NCBI GenBank assembly: GCA_947630505.1
Contig: CANRHV010000015.1
Coordinates: 1-47,433, forward strand
Direction of reading: 5' to 3'
Origin: an uncultured Monoglobus sp.
GTDB lineage: Bacteria; Bacillota; Clostridia; Monoglobales; Monoglobaceae
Length of the DNA: 47,433 nt
Shown: piece after piece, positions 1 through 8,658 of the stretch
Layout: each line of letters begins with the position of its first letter
Numbering within the stretch: position 1 is the stretch's first letter
Translations under genes and position numbers: made by a program
The notes under the pieces: generated by a model
Database searches by the model: none
What the model saw: the letters and a program-made list of their open reading frames with translations, nothing else
Told to the model about the DNA's origin: nothing

Positions 1-100
1 AAAAGCAAAAACCTCGTAAAAATAGACATTTAAATCAAATTTATAATAAAATTAGGGGTGTCTGTTTGACACTACCTATTATAAACAGGAGGTATTATAA

Positions 101-1120
101 ATGAATAATATGAATACATCCCCACAAGGTGAAATTATTATATATCAATCAGAAAACGGCAATACGATAATTGACGTCCGTATGGAAAATGATACCGTCT
201 GGCTGACGCTTGATCAGATGTCGGCGCTTTTTCAAAGAGATAAGTCCACTATATCAAGGCATATAAAAAATATATTCAATGAAGGTGAATTGATAAGAAA
301 TTCAGTTGTTGCAAATTTTGCAACAACTGCGTCTGACGGAAAAACCTATCAAGTAGATTACTACAATCTCGATGTCATCATATCGGTTGGATACAGAGTA
401 AAATCAATTATCGGCACTCAATTTCGCATTTGGGCGACCGAACGGCTGAAAGAGTACATGATCAAAGGCTTCACAATGGACGATGAGCGCTTAAAAGGCT
501 ACGGCGGCGGCAGTTATTGGAAGGAGCTGCTTGAGCGCATCCGCGACATCCGTTCCTCCGAAAAAGTGCTGTATCGTCAGGTTCTTGATCTCTATGCCAC
601 AAGCGTTGATTACGACCCATACAGCGAGGCTTCAAAACAGTTTTTCAAAATAGTGCAAAACAAGCTGCATTATGCCGCTCACGGTCATACCGCCGCCGAG
701 GTGATCTATGAGCGGGCCGACGCCGATAAGTCGTTTATGGGAATGAAGGGCTTTAAGGGTGACTTCCCGAAACTTGCCGATGCGAAAATCGCTAAAAATT
801 ATCTTACCGAGGAAGAACTGAAAGTGCTCGGCAATCTTGTTTCGGGATATTTTGACTTCGCGGAAGTGCAGGCAATGCGAAAAAATCCGATGTATATGCA
901 AGACTACATAGATCATTTGGACTCGATTTTATCCGCAACCGGAGAAGACATTTTACTCGATGCCGGAAAGATCAGTCACAAAGCGGCAATGGAAAAAGCA
1001 ACAGCCGAATACAGAAAATATAAGGTGCAAACATTGTCGCCTGTTGAAGAAGCATACCTCGAAACTATAAAAAACACGGAAAAGACTGTCAAGAAGCTCA
1101 TACAAAAAACTCTTAAATAA
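101..1120 (+). CDS. RhuM family protein
   Basis: Complete 339-residue protein that I recognise as the RhuM (virulence_RhuM) family. The N-terminal third carries a helix-turn-helix-like stretch (WLTLDQMSALF, then STISRHIKNIF, about residues 30-60), followed by the family blocks YNLDVIISVGYRVKS and FRIWATERLKEY. The C-terminal half has GDFPKLADAKIAKNYLTEEEL and SGYFDFAE, also family-typical. The start is set by AGGAGG at 87-92, nine bases before the ATG. A short inverted repeat GTGTC-N5-GACAC (58-72) sits just upstream, and TATTATAAA is repeated on both sides of the ribosome binding site. The molecular role of RhuM proteins is unsettled; a DNA-binding or mobile-element-associated role is inference. 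The first half is visibly AT-richer than the neighbouring thi genes, which suggests recent acquisition. It stands alone and converges with the thi operon. Confidence 0.85.
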   Translation: MNNMNTSPQGEIIIYQSENGNTIIDVRMENDTVWLTLDQMSALFQRDKSTISRHIKNIFNEGELIRNSVVANFATTASDGKTYQVDYYNLDVIISVGYRVKSIIGTQFRIWATERLKEYMIKGFTMDDERLKGYGGGSYWKELLERIRDIRSSEKVLYRQVLDLYATSVDYDPYSEASKQFFKIVQNKLHYAAHGHTAAEVIYERADADKSFMGMKGFKGDFPKLADAKIAKNYLTEEELKVLGNLVSGYFDFAEVQAMRKNPMYMQDYIDHLDSILSATGEDILLDAGKISHKAAMEKATAEYRKYKVQTLSPVEEAYLETIKNTEKTVKKLIQKTLK

Positions 1121-1211
1121 CGCAGAAAAAAGATTAAAACGGATAGCTGAATAAATTTTGGCAAAGTATTCAAAGAACGGGCGATCGAGTAGGTCTCCCT
1201 ACGGCACTAAA

Positions 1212-1790
1212 CTATTTTTTTAAAATACGCCTATATCCCTCAGTATATTGAGATATATCCACGCATTGCATAAAGCCCGACATAACGCAGACGCCGTCGG
1301 CTCCGGCGTATAACGCTTCTTGCGCGTTTTCGGGCGAGATACCACCCAGGGCGTACACCGGAATATCAACCTCGTTTTTTATAGCCGTAAGCAGGCCCGT
1401 TCCGCGCGGAGCGAGCCCTTTTTTGCAGTCGGTTGCAAACACGTGCCCCGCCGTTATATAGGTGGCGCCAAGCTCCCGCGCGCGGATCGCTTCCCGCACG
1501 GAATGAGTTGAGGCTCCAACCTCGGCAAAGCCCGAGATGTCCGCCGTCTCAAGCAGCGGCAGCGGCAGATGTATTTTCTCGCAGCCAAAATCCCGCGCCG
1601 CCCGAACAAAGCTGTGCGCGACTATATCCCCGCGGTCGATCTCGCAAAGCAGCTTATAATACTCGCGCTCGGTGAGGTCTTTCTCGCGCAGAATAACGGG
1701 AATACCTGCGTCGATAATATCCCCGATACGCCTTATGAAATCCGCGCCGCACAGCGCGTGGTTTGAAACGCAAATCAGCTTGCTACACAT
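1212..1790 (-). CDS. tenI: Thiazole tautomerase TenI-like (ThiE/TenI superfamily)
   Basis: A 192-residue TIM-barrel protein of the thiamine phosphate synthase/TenI superfamily. The block AGHVFATDCKKG closely matches the Bacillus subtilis TenI motif GHVFETDCKKG, which carries the catalytic histidine of thiazole tautomerase. GASTHSVREA, ALGGISPENA and GADGVCVMSG are superfamily phosphate-binding segments. The GvHlGQ(E/D)Dlp signature of true ThiE is replaced by IHLPLPLLE, so I favour TenI, which aromatises the thiazole tautomer, over ThiE. The true coupling enzyme would then be elsewhere. It is the last gene of the thi operon. The ATG at 1790 overlaps the thiH stop by 8 nt; an in-frame GTG at 1802 is an alternative, and neither has a clear ribosome binding site. 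Confidence 0.85.
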   Translation of the reverse strand: MCSKLICVSNHALCGADFIRRIGDIIDAGIPVILREKDLTEREYYKLLCEIDRGDIVAHSFVRAARDFGCEKIHLPLPLLETADISGFAEVGASTHSVREAIRARELGATYITAGHVFATDCKKGLAPRGTGLLTAIKNEVDIPVYALGGISPENAQEALYAGADGVCVMSGFMQCVDISQYTEGYRRILKK

Positions 1791-2964
1791 AGATATAATC
1801 ACTCATGACCGGCTGCATGCCCATTTCCTCGATCTCTCGGTAAACATCATCAACCGACGCGCTGTCGTTGATCTTAAACTGGGCGTCGCCCTTTGCCTCC
1901 TCGCCCTCGATGTGTCCGCCTATTCCGGTGGACACACCGGCGGAGATCTTGGTCGCCGCGATGGAGATCACATTCTTTCTGAACACATTGCTCTCGCGCG
2001 TGGAAACAGTTATGCTCGCGAACGGCAGAAACAGCCTGTAAGCGCATATCACCTGCAACAACTGACGCTCATGCACATCCTTCGGATTGATCTTGTCGTT
2101 ATTTATAATTGGTCTGAGCCTCGGGCAGGATATGGCGATTTCCGCATGCGGGTACTTCTGCTGCAAAAGATACGCGTGATAACCCGTCGCGAACCCGTCC
2201 TTTCTGAAATCGTCAAGTCCCAGGAGCGCCGCGAATCCCACGCCCCGCATTCCGCCGAGTATAGCGCGCTCCTGCGCGTTAAATCTGTAGGGCCAAACGC
2301 GCTTGTGCCCCGCAAGGTGAAGAGTTTCATATTTATCGCTGTTATAGGTCTCCTGAAACACCGTAACATAATCCGCTCCGCATTCGTGGAGGTATTTGTA
2401 TTCGTCGGAATTCATCGGATAAACCTCGAGCCCTATGACCTTGAAGTATTTGCGAGCAAGCCTGCACGCTTCGCCGATATACCGAACATCCGACCCCTTG
2501 CGGCTTTCGCCCGTGAGAATAAGCACCTCCTGCAAGCCCGTTTCCGCGATGGCCTCAAACTCTCTTTTCATTTCCTCAAAATCGAGTTTTGCCCTGCGGA
2601 TCTTATTGTGGCGGTTAAAACCGCAATATACGCAGAAATTCTCGCAATAATTCGCGATATACACCGGTGTGAACATCATGACTGAATTACCGAAATGCTT
2701 TCGCGTTTCCAGCCGCGCGCGCCGCGCTATCTGTTCAAGCAGCGGTTCGGCCGCCGGCGAGAGCAGAGCCCCGAAATCGCGCGGAGACAGCGCGTCCTTT
2801 TCAAGCGCCGCAAGCACGTCGTTTTCGGTAAATAGCGTATAGTCATATTCGTTCATTGCCTTCACGACCCGTTTATCAAGGTCCGAGTCTATGATCTCCA
2901 TATCGGGCAGATATGTCATATGGTCGATCCTGTTTTTCGGGTCAAGCTCTTTGATTTTTTCCAT
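1783..2964 (-). CDS. thiH: 2-iminoacetate synthase ThiH
   Basis: Radical-SAM enzyme of 393 residues that cleaves tyrosine to p-cresol and 2-iminoacetate (dehydroglycine), the C-N unit of the thiazole ring. The CX3CX2C iron-sulfur motif is visible as YCENFCVYCGF (Cys107, Cys111, Cys114), and GESRKGSDVRYI and LEVYPMNSDEY are ThiH-typical. It sits between thiG and tenI. The start ATG is preceded by AGGAGGG at good distance. Use of ThiH rather than the oxidase ThiO fits an anaerobe. The length is normal for the family, and the stop overlaps the tenI start. Confidence 0.96.
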   Translation of the reverse strand: MEKIKELDPKNRIDHMTYLPDMEIIDSDLDKRVVKAMNEYDYTLFTENDVLAALEKDALSPRDFGALLSPAAEPLLEQIARRARLETRKHFGNSVMMFTPVYIANYCENFCVYCGFNRHNKIRRAKLDFEEMKREFEAIAETGLQEVLILTGESRKGSDVRYIGEACRLARKYFKVIGLEVYPMNSDEYKYLHECGADYVTVFQETYNSDKYETLHLAGHKRVWPYRFNAQERAILGGMRGVGFAALLGLDDFRKDGFATGYHAYLLQQKYPHAEIAISCPRLRPIINNDKINPKDVHERQLLQVICAYRLFLPFASITVSTRESNVFRKNVISIAATKISAGVSTGIGGHIEGEEAKGDAQFKINDSASVDDVYREIEEMGMQPVMSDYIYV

Positions 2965-2976
2965 GTTGCTCCCTCC

Positions 2977-3744
2977 TTAATCGGCAAGAAAACCCGTGAG
3001 CGGCGATGACGCCGCCGCGCCCGTTTCAAGCACGCGCCCCGTGCCCGCCAGATATGCCGCGCGTCCGGCCGTGATCGCGTATCGAAACGCTTCCGCCATC
3101 GCGGGAACGTCGCCCGCCGTGGCTATGGCGGTGTTCGCCATGACCGCCGCCGCGCCCATCTCCATTGCCTCGCACGCCTGCGACGGTTTGCCGATGCCCG
3201 CGTCGACGATCACGGGCAGGTCGATCTCCTCTATCAGTATTTTGATAAATTCTTTTGTCGCAAGGCCTTTGTTGGTGCCAATCGGCGCGCCGAGCGGCAT
3301 AATGCAGGCGGCGCCGGCGTTTGCCATGTCGCGCGCCGCGTTAAGGTCGGGATACATATACGGCATTACGACAAAGCCTTCCTTCGCCAGGATCTCAGTT
3401 GCCTTCGCGGTTTCGTAGTTATCCGGCAGAAGATATTTTGAATCCCTTATGCACTCGATCTTGATGAAGTCGCCGCAGCCCACCTCTCTCGCGAGACGCG
3501 CGATACGCACGGCTTCTTCGGCGTTTCTCGCTCCGGAGGTGTTCGGCAGCAGCGTCACGCCCTTTGGTATGTAGTCAAGAATATTCGCGACGTTTCCGGT
3601 TGTCGCGCGGCGCAGAGCTAGCGTTATTATTTGCGCTCCCGCGTTCTCAACCGCCGCTTTTATGAGGTCGAGCGAATATTTACCCGACCCGAGAATAAAA
3701 CGGGACGTGAATTCACACTCCCCTAATTTCCATGTGTCTTTCAT
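2977..3744 (-). CDS. thiG: Thiazole synthase ThiG
   Basis: A 255-residue TIM-barrel thiazole synthase. It condenses 1-deoxyxylulose 5-phosphate, 2-iminoacetate and ThiS-thiocarboxylate into the thiazole phosphate. The Schiff-base lysine is in [10 protein letters not shown] (Lys95), and the phosphate-binding segments are [21 protein letters not shown] and [10 protein letters not shown]. The start is the ATG at 3744 with AGAAGGAAG upstream. The thiF stop codon abuts this ATG directly, so the two are translationally coupled. ThiG and ThiH usually act as a complex, in line with their adjacency here. Confidence 0.97.
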   Translation of the reverse strand: MKDTWKLGECEFTSRFILGSGKYSLDLIKAAVENAGAQIITLALRRATTGNVANILDYIPKGVTLLPNTSGARNAEEAVRIARLAREVGCGDFIKIECIRDSKYLLPDNYETAKATEILAKEGFVVMPYMYPDLNAARDMANAGAACIMPLGAPIGTNKGLATKEFIKILIEEIDLPVIVDAGIGKPSQACEAMEMGAAAVMANTAIATAGDVPAMAEAFRYAITAGRAAYLAGTGRVLETGAAASSPLTGFLAD

Positions 3745-4380
3745 TTATACTTCCTTCTCTCCTAATATCAATCTGATAATCATATTTGCCTGATGATTCG
3801 CGCATATCGCGACGCGCGGCGCCATGAGCCCGTTCACATCCGCGCTGTCGGTCACGCCGTCGCCACATATGTAAAGCCGATCAAACGCGCGCCTTGTCTG
3901 TATCATGTTCGAGCTGAGATAACCCGCCATGCCTGAGCCCGACACGATCACAGTGTCGCGGCATTCGCCGAGCAGCGCGCTTATCAGCATCGCCTTTCTG
4001 TCCGCGCGATCGAATGCCTCACAAACGATGCCGAATCCGCCAAATATCTCGACGGCATTCTCCGCCGTGACCTTTATTGTTTTGCAGGTCAGTTTCACGT
4101 AGGGATTGATTCGCGTCAGCCTCTCGGAAAGCGCCTCGGTTTTGTATCTCCCCAAATCCGCAATCTCGTACTGCTGACGGTTAAGATTGCTCAGATCGAC
4201 CCTGTCAAAATCGACCAGCATCAGTTCGCCCACGCCCGCGCGGGCGAGAGACACGGCGACATTTGAGCCTAAGCCCCCGAGTCCGGCAACGGCGACCCGC
4301 GCCGATCGCAGCTTATCATACACCGGACGGGTGTGGCGTTCTGTCATTACCCGTTCAAATTCCTCGTATGAAGGCGCCAT
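3745..4380 (-). CDS. thiF: ThiS adenylyltransferase ThiF, short clostridial type
   Basis: E1-like enzyme that adenylates the ThiS C-terminus before sulfur transfer. The nucleotide-binding loop GLGGLGSNVAVSLARAGVG and the following LVDFDRVDLSNLNRQQY block are diagnostic. At 211 residues it is shorter than E. coli ThiF, and I see no paired CXXC zinc motifs. It resembles the roughly 200-residue ThiF variant associated with ThiGH in Clostridia. The ATG at 4380 is preferred over an upstream in-frame TTG at 4401, because GGAGGGGG (encoding the ThiS GGG tail) lies at proper spacing before the ATG. It follows thiS by 4 nt and abuts thiG. Confidence 0.93.
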   Translation of the reverse strand: MAPSYEEFERVMTERHTRPVYDKLRSARVAVAGLGGLGSNVAVSLARAGVGELMLVDFDRVDLSNLNRQQYEIADLGRYKTEALSERLTRINPYVKLTCKTIKVTAENAVEIFGGFGIVCEAFDRADRKAMLISALLGECRDTVIVSGSGMAGYLSSNMIQTRRAFDRLYICGDGVTDSADVNGLMAPRVAICANHQANMIIRLILGEKEV

Positions 4381-4384
4381 AAAA

Positions 4385-4582
4385 TCAACCCCCTCCGACA
4401 AAGCTTACAACTTCCAAGCAATCTCCATCCTTTAGCACGACGGCGCCGTAGCTGTCTTTTTTCACAATATCGCCATTAAGTTCGACAGCGATATACGATT
4501 CTTTATATCCAAGGCCGCAAAGCAGCTCCGACAGCGTTTTGCCGACAAAGCCTTCGCGGATTTCGCCGTTTACCTTTATCAT
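4385..4582 (-). CDS. thiS: Sulfur carrier protein ThiS
   Basis: Small ubiquitin-fold sulfur carrier of 65 residues. It starts at MIKVNGEIRE and ends in VVSFVGGG, the Gly-Gly C-terminus that is adenylated by ThiF and thiocarboxylated. The frame stays open upstream, but the family begins at this ATG, which has AGGCGGG upstream. It is the first gene of the operon, so carrier, activating enzyme and thiazole synthase are co-transcribed. Confidence 0.93.
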   Translation of the reverse strand: MIKVNGEIREGFVGKTLSELLCGLGYKESYIAVELNGDIVKKDSYGAVVLKDGDCLEVVSFVGGG

Positions 4583-4606
4583 CCTGTCCCGCCTTTCTGA
4601 AATACT

Positions 4607-4661
4607 CAAAAAATAAAAAATCAAAAGAAGTCGTACCCGTGGTGGTGCGCCCCTTTTGATT
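4607..4661 (-). terminator. Terminator or attenuator hairpin at the thi leader start
   Basis: On the minus strand, arms AATCAAAAG (4653-4661) and CTTTTGATT (4619-4627) form a 9-bp stem around a GC-rich 25-nt interior, followed by a T-rich run (complement of 4607-4618). It lies between the thi promoter and the thiS ribosome binding site. It can end transcripts arriving from ftsQ, and it could attenuate the thi operon itself. With the expected start near 4661, the stem begins at about +1. Confidence 0.7.
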
Positions 4662-4667
4662 TAATTC

Positions 4668-4696
4668 AGTATACCATGTGCTTTTGGTTTTGTCAA
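4668..4696 (-). promoter_or_regulatory. Promoter of the thi operon
   Basis: Minus-strand TTGACA (4691-4696), 17-nt spacer and TATACT (4668-4673), a near-perfect housekeeping sigma promoter between the end of ftsQ and thiS. No TPP-riboswitch sequence (CTGAGA ... ACCTGAT) is visible in the short leader. Confidence 0.85.
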
Positions 4697-4740
4697 GAAT
4701 GTTTTATCCGCGATTCGAAACGGAAAACCCAAACAACATA

Positions 4741-6150
4741 TTACTCGATCAAGTCCGCATCGGGATCGTCGTCTTCCGAGGATGTGTCGGCGCGATCGCT
4801 GTCGCTTGAGACTTCGTCCTCATCGGATGAAGAATCATCAACATTCGATTTTGACTTCGGCCTCGGAGTCGCCGTCGCTTTGGGCGATTTGGTCGATTTC
4901 GGATTCGCCGCGGAATCCGAATCTCCGTCCTCATCGGTTTTGTTTTTAGTTGATTTTTTTGTGTCGCTCTCGTCGTCCTCCTTGTCCGCGTCAGGATCGG
5001 GCGTGGCTTCGGCTTCGATAACTATAGGCGTTCTGTAATTAGCCGAACGGACGTACAGCTTTGAGTCGCGGAAATCAACTATCGCTCTCTCATACGGCGA
5101 AAGATTGTTGTTTATTACCGTGGCGGTAAATTTTGCCTTATACTCAAACTCGTCAAATGTGCCGAACCATACCTCAAGTCTGTCCTCGACCGTAAACTTT
5201 ACGTCATTCACGTTTTCGGCGTCAAATTTTGTCGTTCTGTCCAGAAGTCCGGCGGCGTCAAGCGCTTTGAGCGCGCCCAGTACCGACTCCAGCTTCTCAT
5301 TGTCGCTGCTCTCTATTCTTTTTCCGACGTCATATTTTTTTAGCTCCACGCCGTAGACCACCGGCGCGCTGTATATGACCGCGCCGCCTTGCGTGCGCTG
5401 CAGTTCACCGTCCTTTGGTTCCGTTTCTTTCGGTTCCGCGCTCGGCTCGGAAGATTCCTCGGGTGTGTCATCCACAAAAAACCTGTTGCCGTCCTCGTCA
5501 AACTCATAATGTCCGCCGTTTACGCGGTAGATCGGGTCTCCGTCATCGTCATAACCCCAGATCGTGCCGTCGGCCGTTGAATCCGGATCGGGCTCGTCCG
5601 AGTCATTCTCGTCCTCGTCCTCCTCGGGCATCGGCGTTCCGCTCGGCTCGGGCTCCTCGGTTATTTTGGTCTTGATGATCTCATCGGCATCCGCGGAGTT
5701 CAGCACCTCCAGAACGCCGCCGTCCATATCGGTCACCGCCAGACCTCCGGTCAAATTAAAGTAGGCTGACGGGTGCCTCTCCACAACGGTGATCTTGATC
5801 GTGTGCGGCAGCTCGCGGGTTATCTCGCAGCTTTCGATATAATCAAGCTCCTCGATATGTTTTTTCTTATCCGAAAGGGATGTCAGAAAAATATTTCCTC
5901 CCGTTTGGATCCCCGAGGTCTGCGCGAGGGCCTCGGAGCTGATCTTGGTGTTTCCCTCGCACGCTACCGTCTCTATGTCAAAGGCGGGCGCGAGCAGAAA
6001 AACGCACACCAAAATCACCGCGAGCGCCGCTATGCCCGCCGCGCACATCGCTATCACGCGCGTTTTAACAGGGTCGCGCCGGTTTACGCGGCGCCGCGGC
6101 CGCCGATTTCCGCTTTTGTAATTTGCTCGCCCGGTATTTCTCTCGTTCAT
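4741..6150 (-). CDS. ftsQ: Cell division protein FtsQ/DivIB with acidic insertion and tail
   Basis: Last gene of the dcw operon, 469 residues. A basic cytoplasmic N-terminus (1-30) and one membrane helix (about 33-55) precede a POTRA domain (about 56-126: FDIETVACEGNTKIS ... LPHTIKITVVERHPSA), the hallmark of FtsQ/DivIB, which links the divisome across the membrane. The beta domain is interrupted at about residues 165-250 by an Asp/Glu/Pro/Ser-rich segment with a Tyr/Gly motif (WGYDDDGDPIYRVNGGHYEF). It resumes at about 257-375 and is followed by an acidic Ser/Asp/Lys tail of about 90 residues. DivIB is usually about 260-290 residues, so this one is much enlarged. GGAG precedes the start ATG at 6150. 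Assignment rests on the POTRA domain and position. Confidence 0.88.
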   Translation of the reverse strand: MNERNTGRANYKSGNRRPRRRVNRRDPVKTRVIAMCAAGIAALAVILVCVFLLAPAFDIETVACEGNTKISSEALAQTSGIQTGGNIFLTSLSDKKKHIEELDYIESCEITRELPHTIKITVVERHPSAYFNLTGGLAVTDMDGGVLEVLNSADADEIIKTKITEEPEPSGTPMPEEDEDENDSDEPDPDSTADGTIWGYDDDGDPIYRVNGGHYEFDEDGNRFFVDDTPEESSEPSAEPKETEPKDGELQRTQGGAVIYSAPVVYGVELKKYDVGKRIESSDNEKLESVLGALKALDAAGLLDRTTKFDAENVNDVKFTVEDRLEVWFGTFDEFEYKAKFTATVINNNLSPYERAIVDFRDSKLYVRSANYRTPIVIEAEATPDPDADKEDDESDTKKSTKNKTDEDGDSDSAANPKSTKSPKATATPRPKSKSNVDDSSSDEDEVSSDSDRADTSSEDDDPDADLIE

Positions 6151-6206
6151 GGCAATTCTCCTATGTACTTTCTGAATTATCTGAATTTTGCGTATCTCAT
6201 ATTTTT

Positions 6207-7475
6207 CTAACAGTTCTTTTTTATGTCCGCGCCCAACGCCTCGAAATCGGCGGCAATATTCTCATATCCCCGCTCTATGTGCTCCGCGCCGCTCACGCGC
6301 GTGGTCCCGTCGGCAATCAATCCGCCGATCACCATGGCGGCTCCTCCTCTTAAATCAAACGCCCTGACCTCGGCTCCGCTCAAACACTCCCTGCCCCGCA
6401 CAATTGCGTGGCATATGTTCACGTCTATGTCGGCTCCCAGCTTGACAAGCTCGGGCGCGTGCCTGAATCGGTTCTCAAATATTGATTCCACAAACACGGT
6501 GGCGCCTTTCGCGACGGTCATCGCCGCCATAAACGCGGGTTGAGCGTCGGTGGGAAAACCGGGGTAGTACAAGGTCTTGATCCTCTTTACCGCCCTCGGG
6601 CGTCCGTTCATCTCAAGCGAAACACCGTCAGAGGTTATTTTGATCTCGGCCCCCATATCTCTGAGGATAGACAAGCAAATCGACAAATGCTCCGGATTCA
6701 CGCCGCGCAGATAGATTTTTCCTCCGCAAGCAGCCGCGGCGGACATATATGTAAGCGCGGCGATCCTGTCGGGCATTATTTCAAACTCCGCTCCGCGCAG
6801 GCATTTTACTCCGTTTATCACAATGACGTCGCTGCCCGCGCCTCGAATATCCGCTCCCATCGCGTTGAGAAAATTCTGCAGATCGACGATCTCGGGCTCT
6901 CGCGCGGCGTTTCTGATAACCGTCTCGCCGTCCGACTTGGCCATAAGCAGCATAATGTTCTCCGTCGCCCCAACGCTCGGGCAAAGCAGCGGCACCTGGG
7001 CGGGCTTTAAGCCCGAACGAGCGCGGCATCGTATCATTCCGCCCTCTTCCTCTATCCCGATACCCAGCCTTCTGAACGCGCCGAGGTGCATGTCTATCGG
7101 TCTCAAGCCGATCGCGCATCCTCCGGGATAACCCAGATCGGCCTCTCCGTTTCTTGAAAGCATTGCTCCCATAAACAGTATCGACGAGCGCATGCGGTTC
7201 ATCATATCGTTCTCGATAATCGTGCCAAACACGTTTTCCGCGTCGATCTCGATAGCTTTTTCTTTTTCGGAAAAGGCGCATTTGCAACCCAGTGTTTCCA
7301 AAATTTCGACAGTGTTTTCCACATCGGTGAGAAGCGGACAATTTTTCAGGCGGCAGCGTCCATTTTCGCACAGCAGACAGGCGGTCAAACAGGGAAGCGC
7401 GGCATTCTTGCAGCCCTGGACCCTGATCTCACCCGACAGTTTTCTTCTTCCGTTAACGGTTATACAGCTTGTCAC
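6207..7475 (-). CDS. murA: UDP-N-acetylglucosamine 1-carboxyvinyltransferase MurA
   Basis: A 422-residue enolpyruvyl transferase for the first committed step of peptidoglycan synthesis (PEP plus UDP-GlcNAc). The fosfomycin-target cysteine is present in GYPGGCAIGLRPIDMH (Cys120), as are the N-terminal GCKNAALP block, TDVENT and FPTDAQPAFMA. It starts with GTG at 7475 after GGAGGG. Its place between murG and ftsQ corresponds to where Bacillus carries murB. Confidence 0.96.
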   Translation of the reverse strand: MTSCITVNGRRKLSGEIRVQGCKNAALPCLTACLLCENGRCRLKNCPLLTDVENTVEILETLGCKCAFSEKEKAIEIDAENVFGTIIENDMMNRMRSSILFMGAMLSRNGEADLGYPGGCAIGLRPIDMHLGAFRRLGIGIEEEGGMIRCRARSGLKPAQVPLLCPSVGATENIMLLMAKSDGETVIRNAAREPEIVDLQNFLNAMGADIRGAGSDVIVINGVKCLRGAEFEIMPDRIAALTYMSAAAACGGKIYLRGVNPEHLSICLSILRDMGAEIKITSDGVSLEMNGRPRAVKRIKTLYYPGFPTDAQPAFMAAMTVAKGATVFVESIFENRFRHAPELVKLGADIDVNICHAIVRGRECLSGAEVRAFDLRGGAAMVIGGLIADGTTRVSGAEHIERGYENIAADFEALGADIKKNC

Positions 7476-7550
7476 ATAAATCCCTCCGTTTTTTAACGCA
7501 TATTAAATCCCTTTTCAAAGATATAATATGCGCCGCAAACGGGTTTGTGA

Positions 7551-8657
7551 TTAAGCCGTAAGCCGTTTCACCTCGATATATATATCCTCCGTGGCGGTAA
7601 CGGTTCCGGCGTTTTTAGCCGCGCGCCGCATTTCCGCGAGTTTTTGCTTGTCAAAGGCCAGTTCCTCGACAGCCGCGCCAAGCGCCTCGGGCGTGAATTC
7701 CTTCTCAAGAATAACTTTTGCGCCGCCTTCCTTTTCGACCGCTCTGGCGTTATGCTCCTGATGATTGGCGGTCACATACGGCGACGGAACAAGCACGGAC
7801 GGCTTGCCGAGAGCTGTCAGCTCACTGAGCGTGCTGGCGCCCGCGCGGCACACCACCAAATCGGCAGCCGCCATAACAATGTCCATGTCGTATATATATT
7901 CGTTGACGTCAATATCGGGATATTTCTCGATATCGACTCCGTTTTGTTTGAATCTCTCGATAACCGCGTCGTATTGATGAAACTTTCCTGTGCCCATCAT
8001 TATGCGGTATTTTTTGCTCTCGGCGACGCTTGATATCCAGTCAACTATTGTTTTGTTAAAATCCTTGGCGCCCAGACTGCCGCCGAAAAACACGATAAAA
8101 GGCCGCTCGTCAAGCTTGAGTCTGCGGCGCGCGTCAAAAGAGTCGGCGGACAAGATCGACGGCCGCACCGGATTTCCGGTATACAGCACGCGCTTCGCGT
8201 TTTTCATATAATCCGCCGCGGGCCTGGCGCCGATCGCCACAGTGTCAACCCGCGGAGCCAACATGCGGGTAGTCACGCCGGGATATGCGTTTGACTCATG
8301 CACCAGAGTGGGGATCCCCATTTTCGCGGCAGCCAGCAAAACCGGGCCGCAAACGTAGCCTCCCGTGCCTATTACTATATCGGGCCCGAACTCTTTAATA
8401 ATTTTTCTCGAAGCCGAATAGCTCATGGGCAGCTCAAAAATATTTTTGAAATTCTGCAAATTCAGCGTCCGCTCAAAGCCGTGTATTTTTATAAGATAGA
8501 GCTTATGGTTAAGTCTCGGTATAAGCTCCGCCTCAAGACCTTCCTTTGTGCCGACGAAAGCTATCTCGGTTTTTTCCTGTCCGCAAATATAATTGGCAAT
8601 GGCAAGAGCGGGATTAATATGTCCCGCGGTGCCGCCGCCCGCAAATAAAATTCTCAT
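7551..8657 (-). CDS. murG: MurG, lipid II-forming GlcNAc transferase
   Basis: Family GT28 enzyme of 368 residues that adds GlcNAc to lipid I at the inner membrane face, giving lipid II. The N-terminus MRILFAGGGTAGHINPALA contains the glycine-rich loop. GTGGYVCGP, LVHESNAYPG, GGSLGAKDFN and CRAGASTLSEL are all MurG signatures. The frame is open 10 codons further upstream, but the ATG at 8657 fits the family start and lies one base after the ftsW stop, with GGAGAGG upstream. Confidence 0.97.
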   Translation of the reverse strand: MRILFAGGGTAGHINPALAIANYICGQEKTEIAFVGTKEGLEAELIPRLNHKLYLIKIHGFERTLNLQNFKNIFELPMSYSASRKIIKEFGPDIVIGTGGYVCGPVLLAAAKMGIPTLVHESNAYPGVTTRMLAPRVDTVAIGARPAADYMKNAKRVLYTGNPVRPSILSADSFDARRRLKLDERPFIVFFGGSLGAKDFNKTIVDWISSVAESKKYRIMMGTGKFHQYDAVIERFKQNGVDIEKYPDIDVNEYIYDMDIVMAAADLVVCRAGASTLSELTALGKPSVLVPSPYVTANHQEHNARAVEKEGGAKVILEKEFTPEALGAAVEELAFDKQKLAEMRRAAKNAGTVTATEDIYIEVKRLTA

Positions 8658-8658
8658 A

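Noticed and set aside
1672..2685. A 337-residue plus-strand frame opposite thiH
   Set aside because: Shadow of thiH, which has the complete radical-SAM motif and a proper ribosome binding site.
4597..4661. TPP riboswitch before thiS
   Set aside because: The leader is too short and lacks the conserved CTGAGA and ACCTGAT segments.
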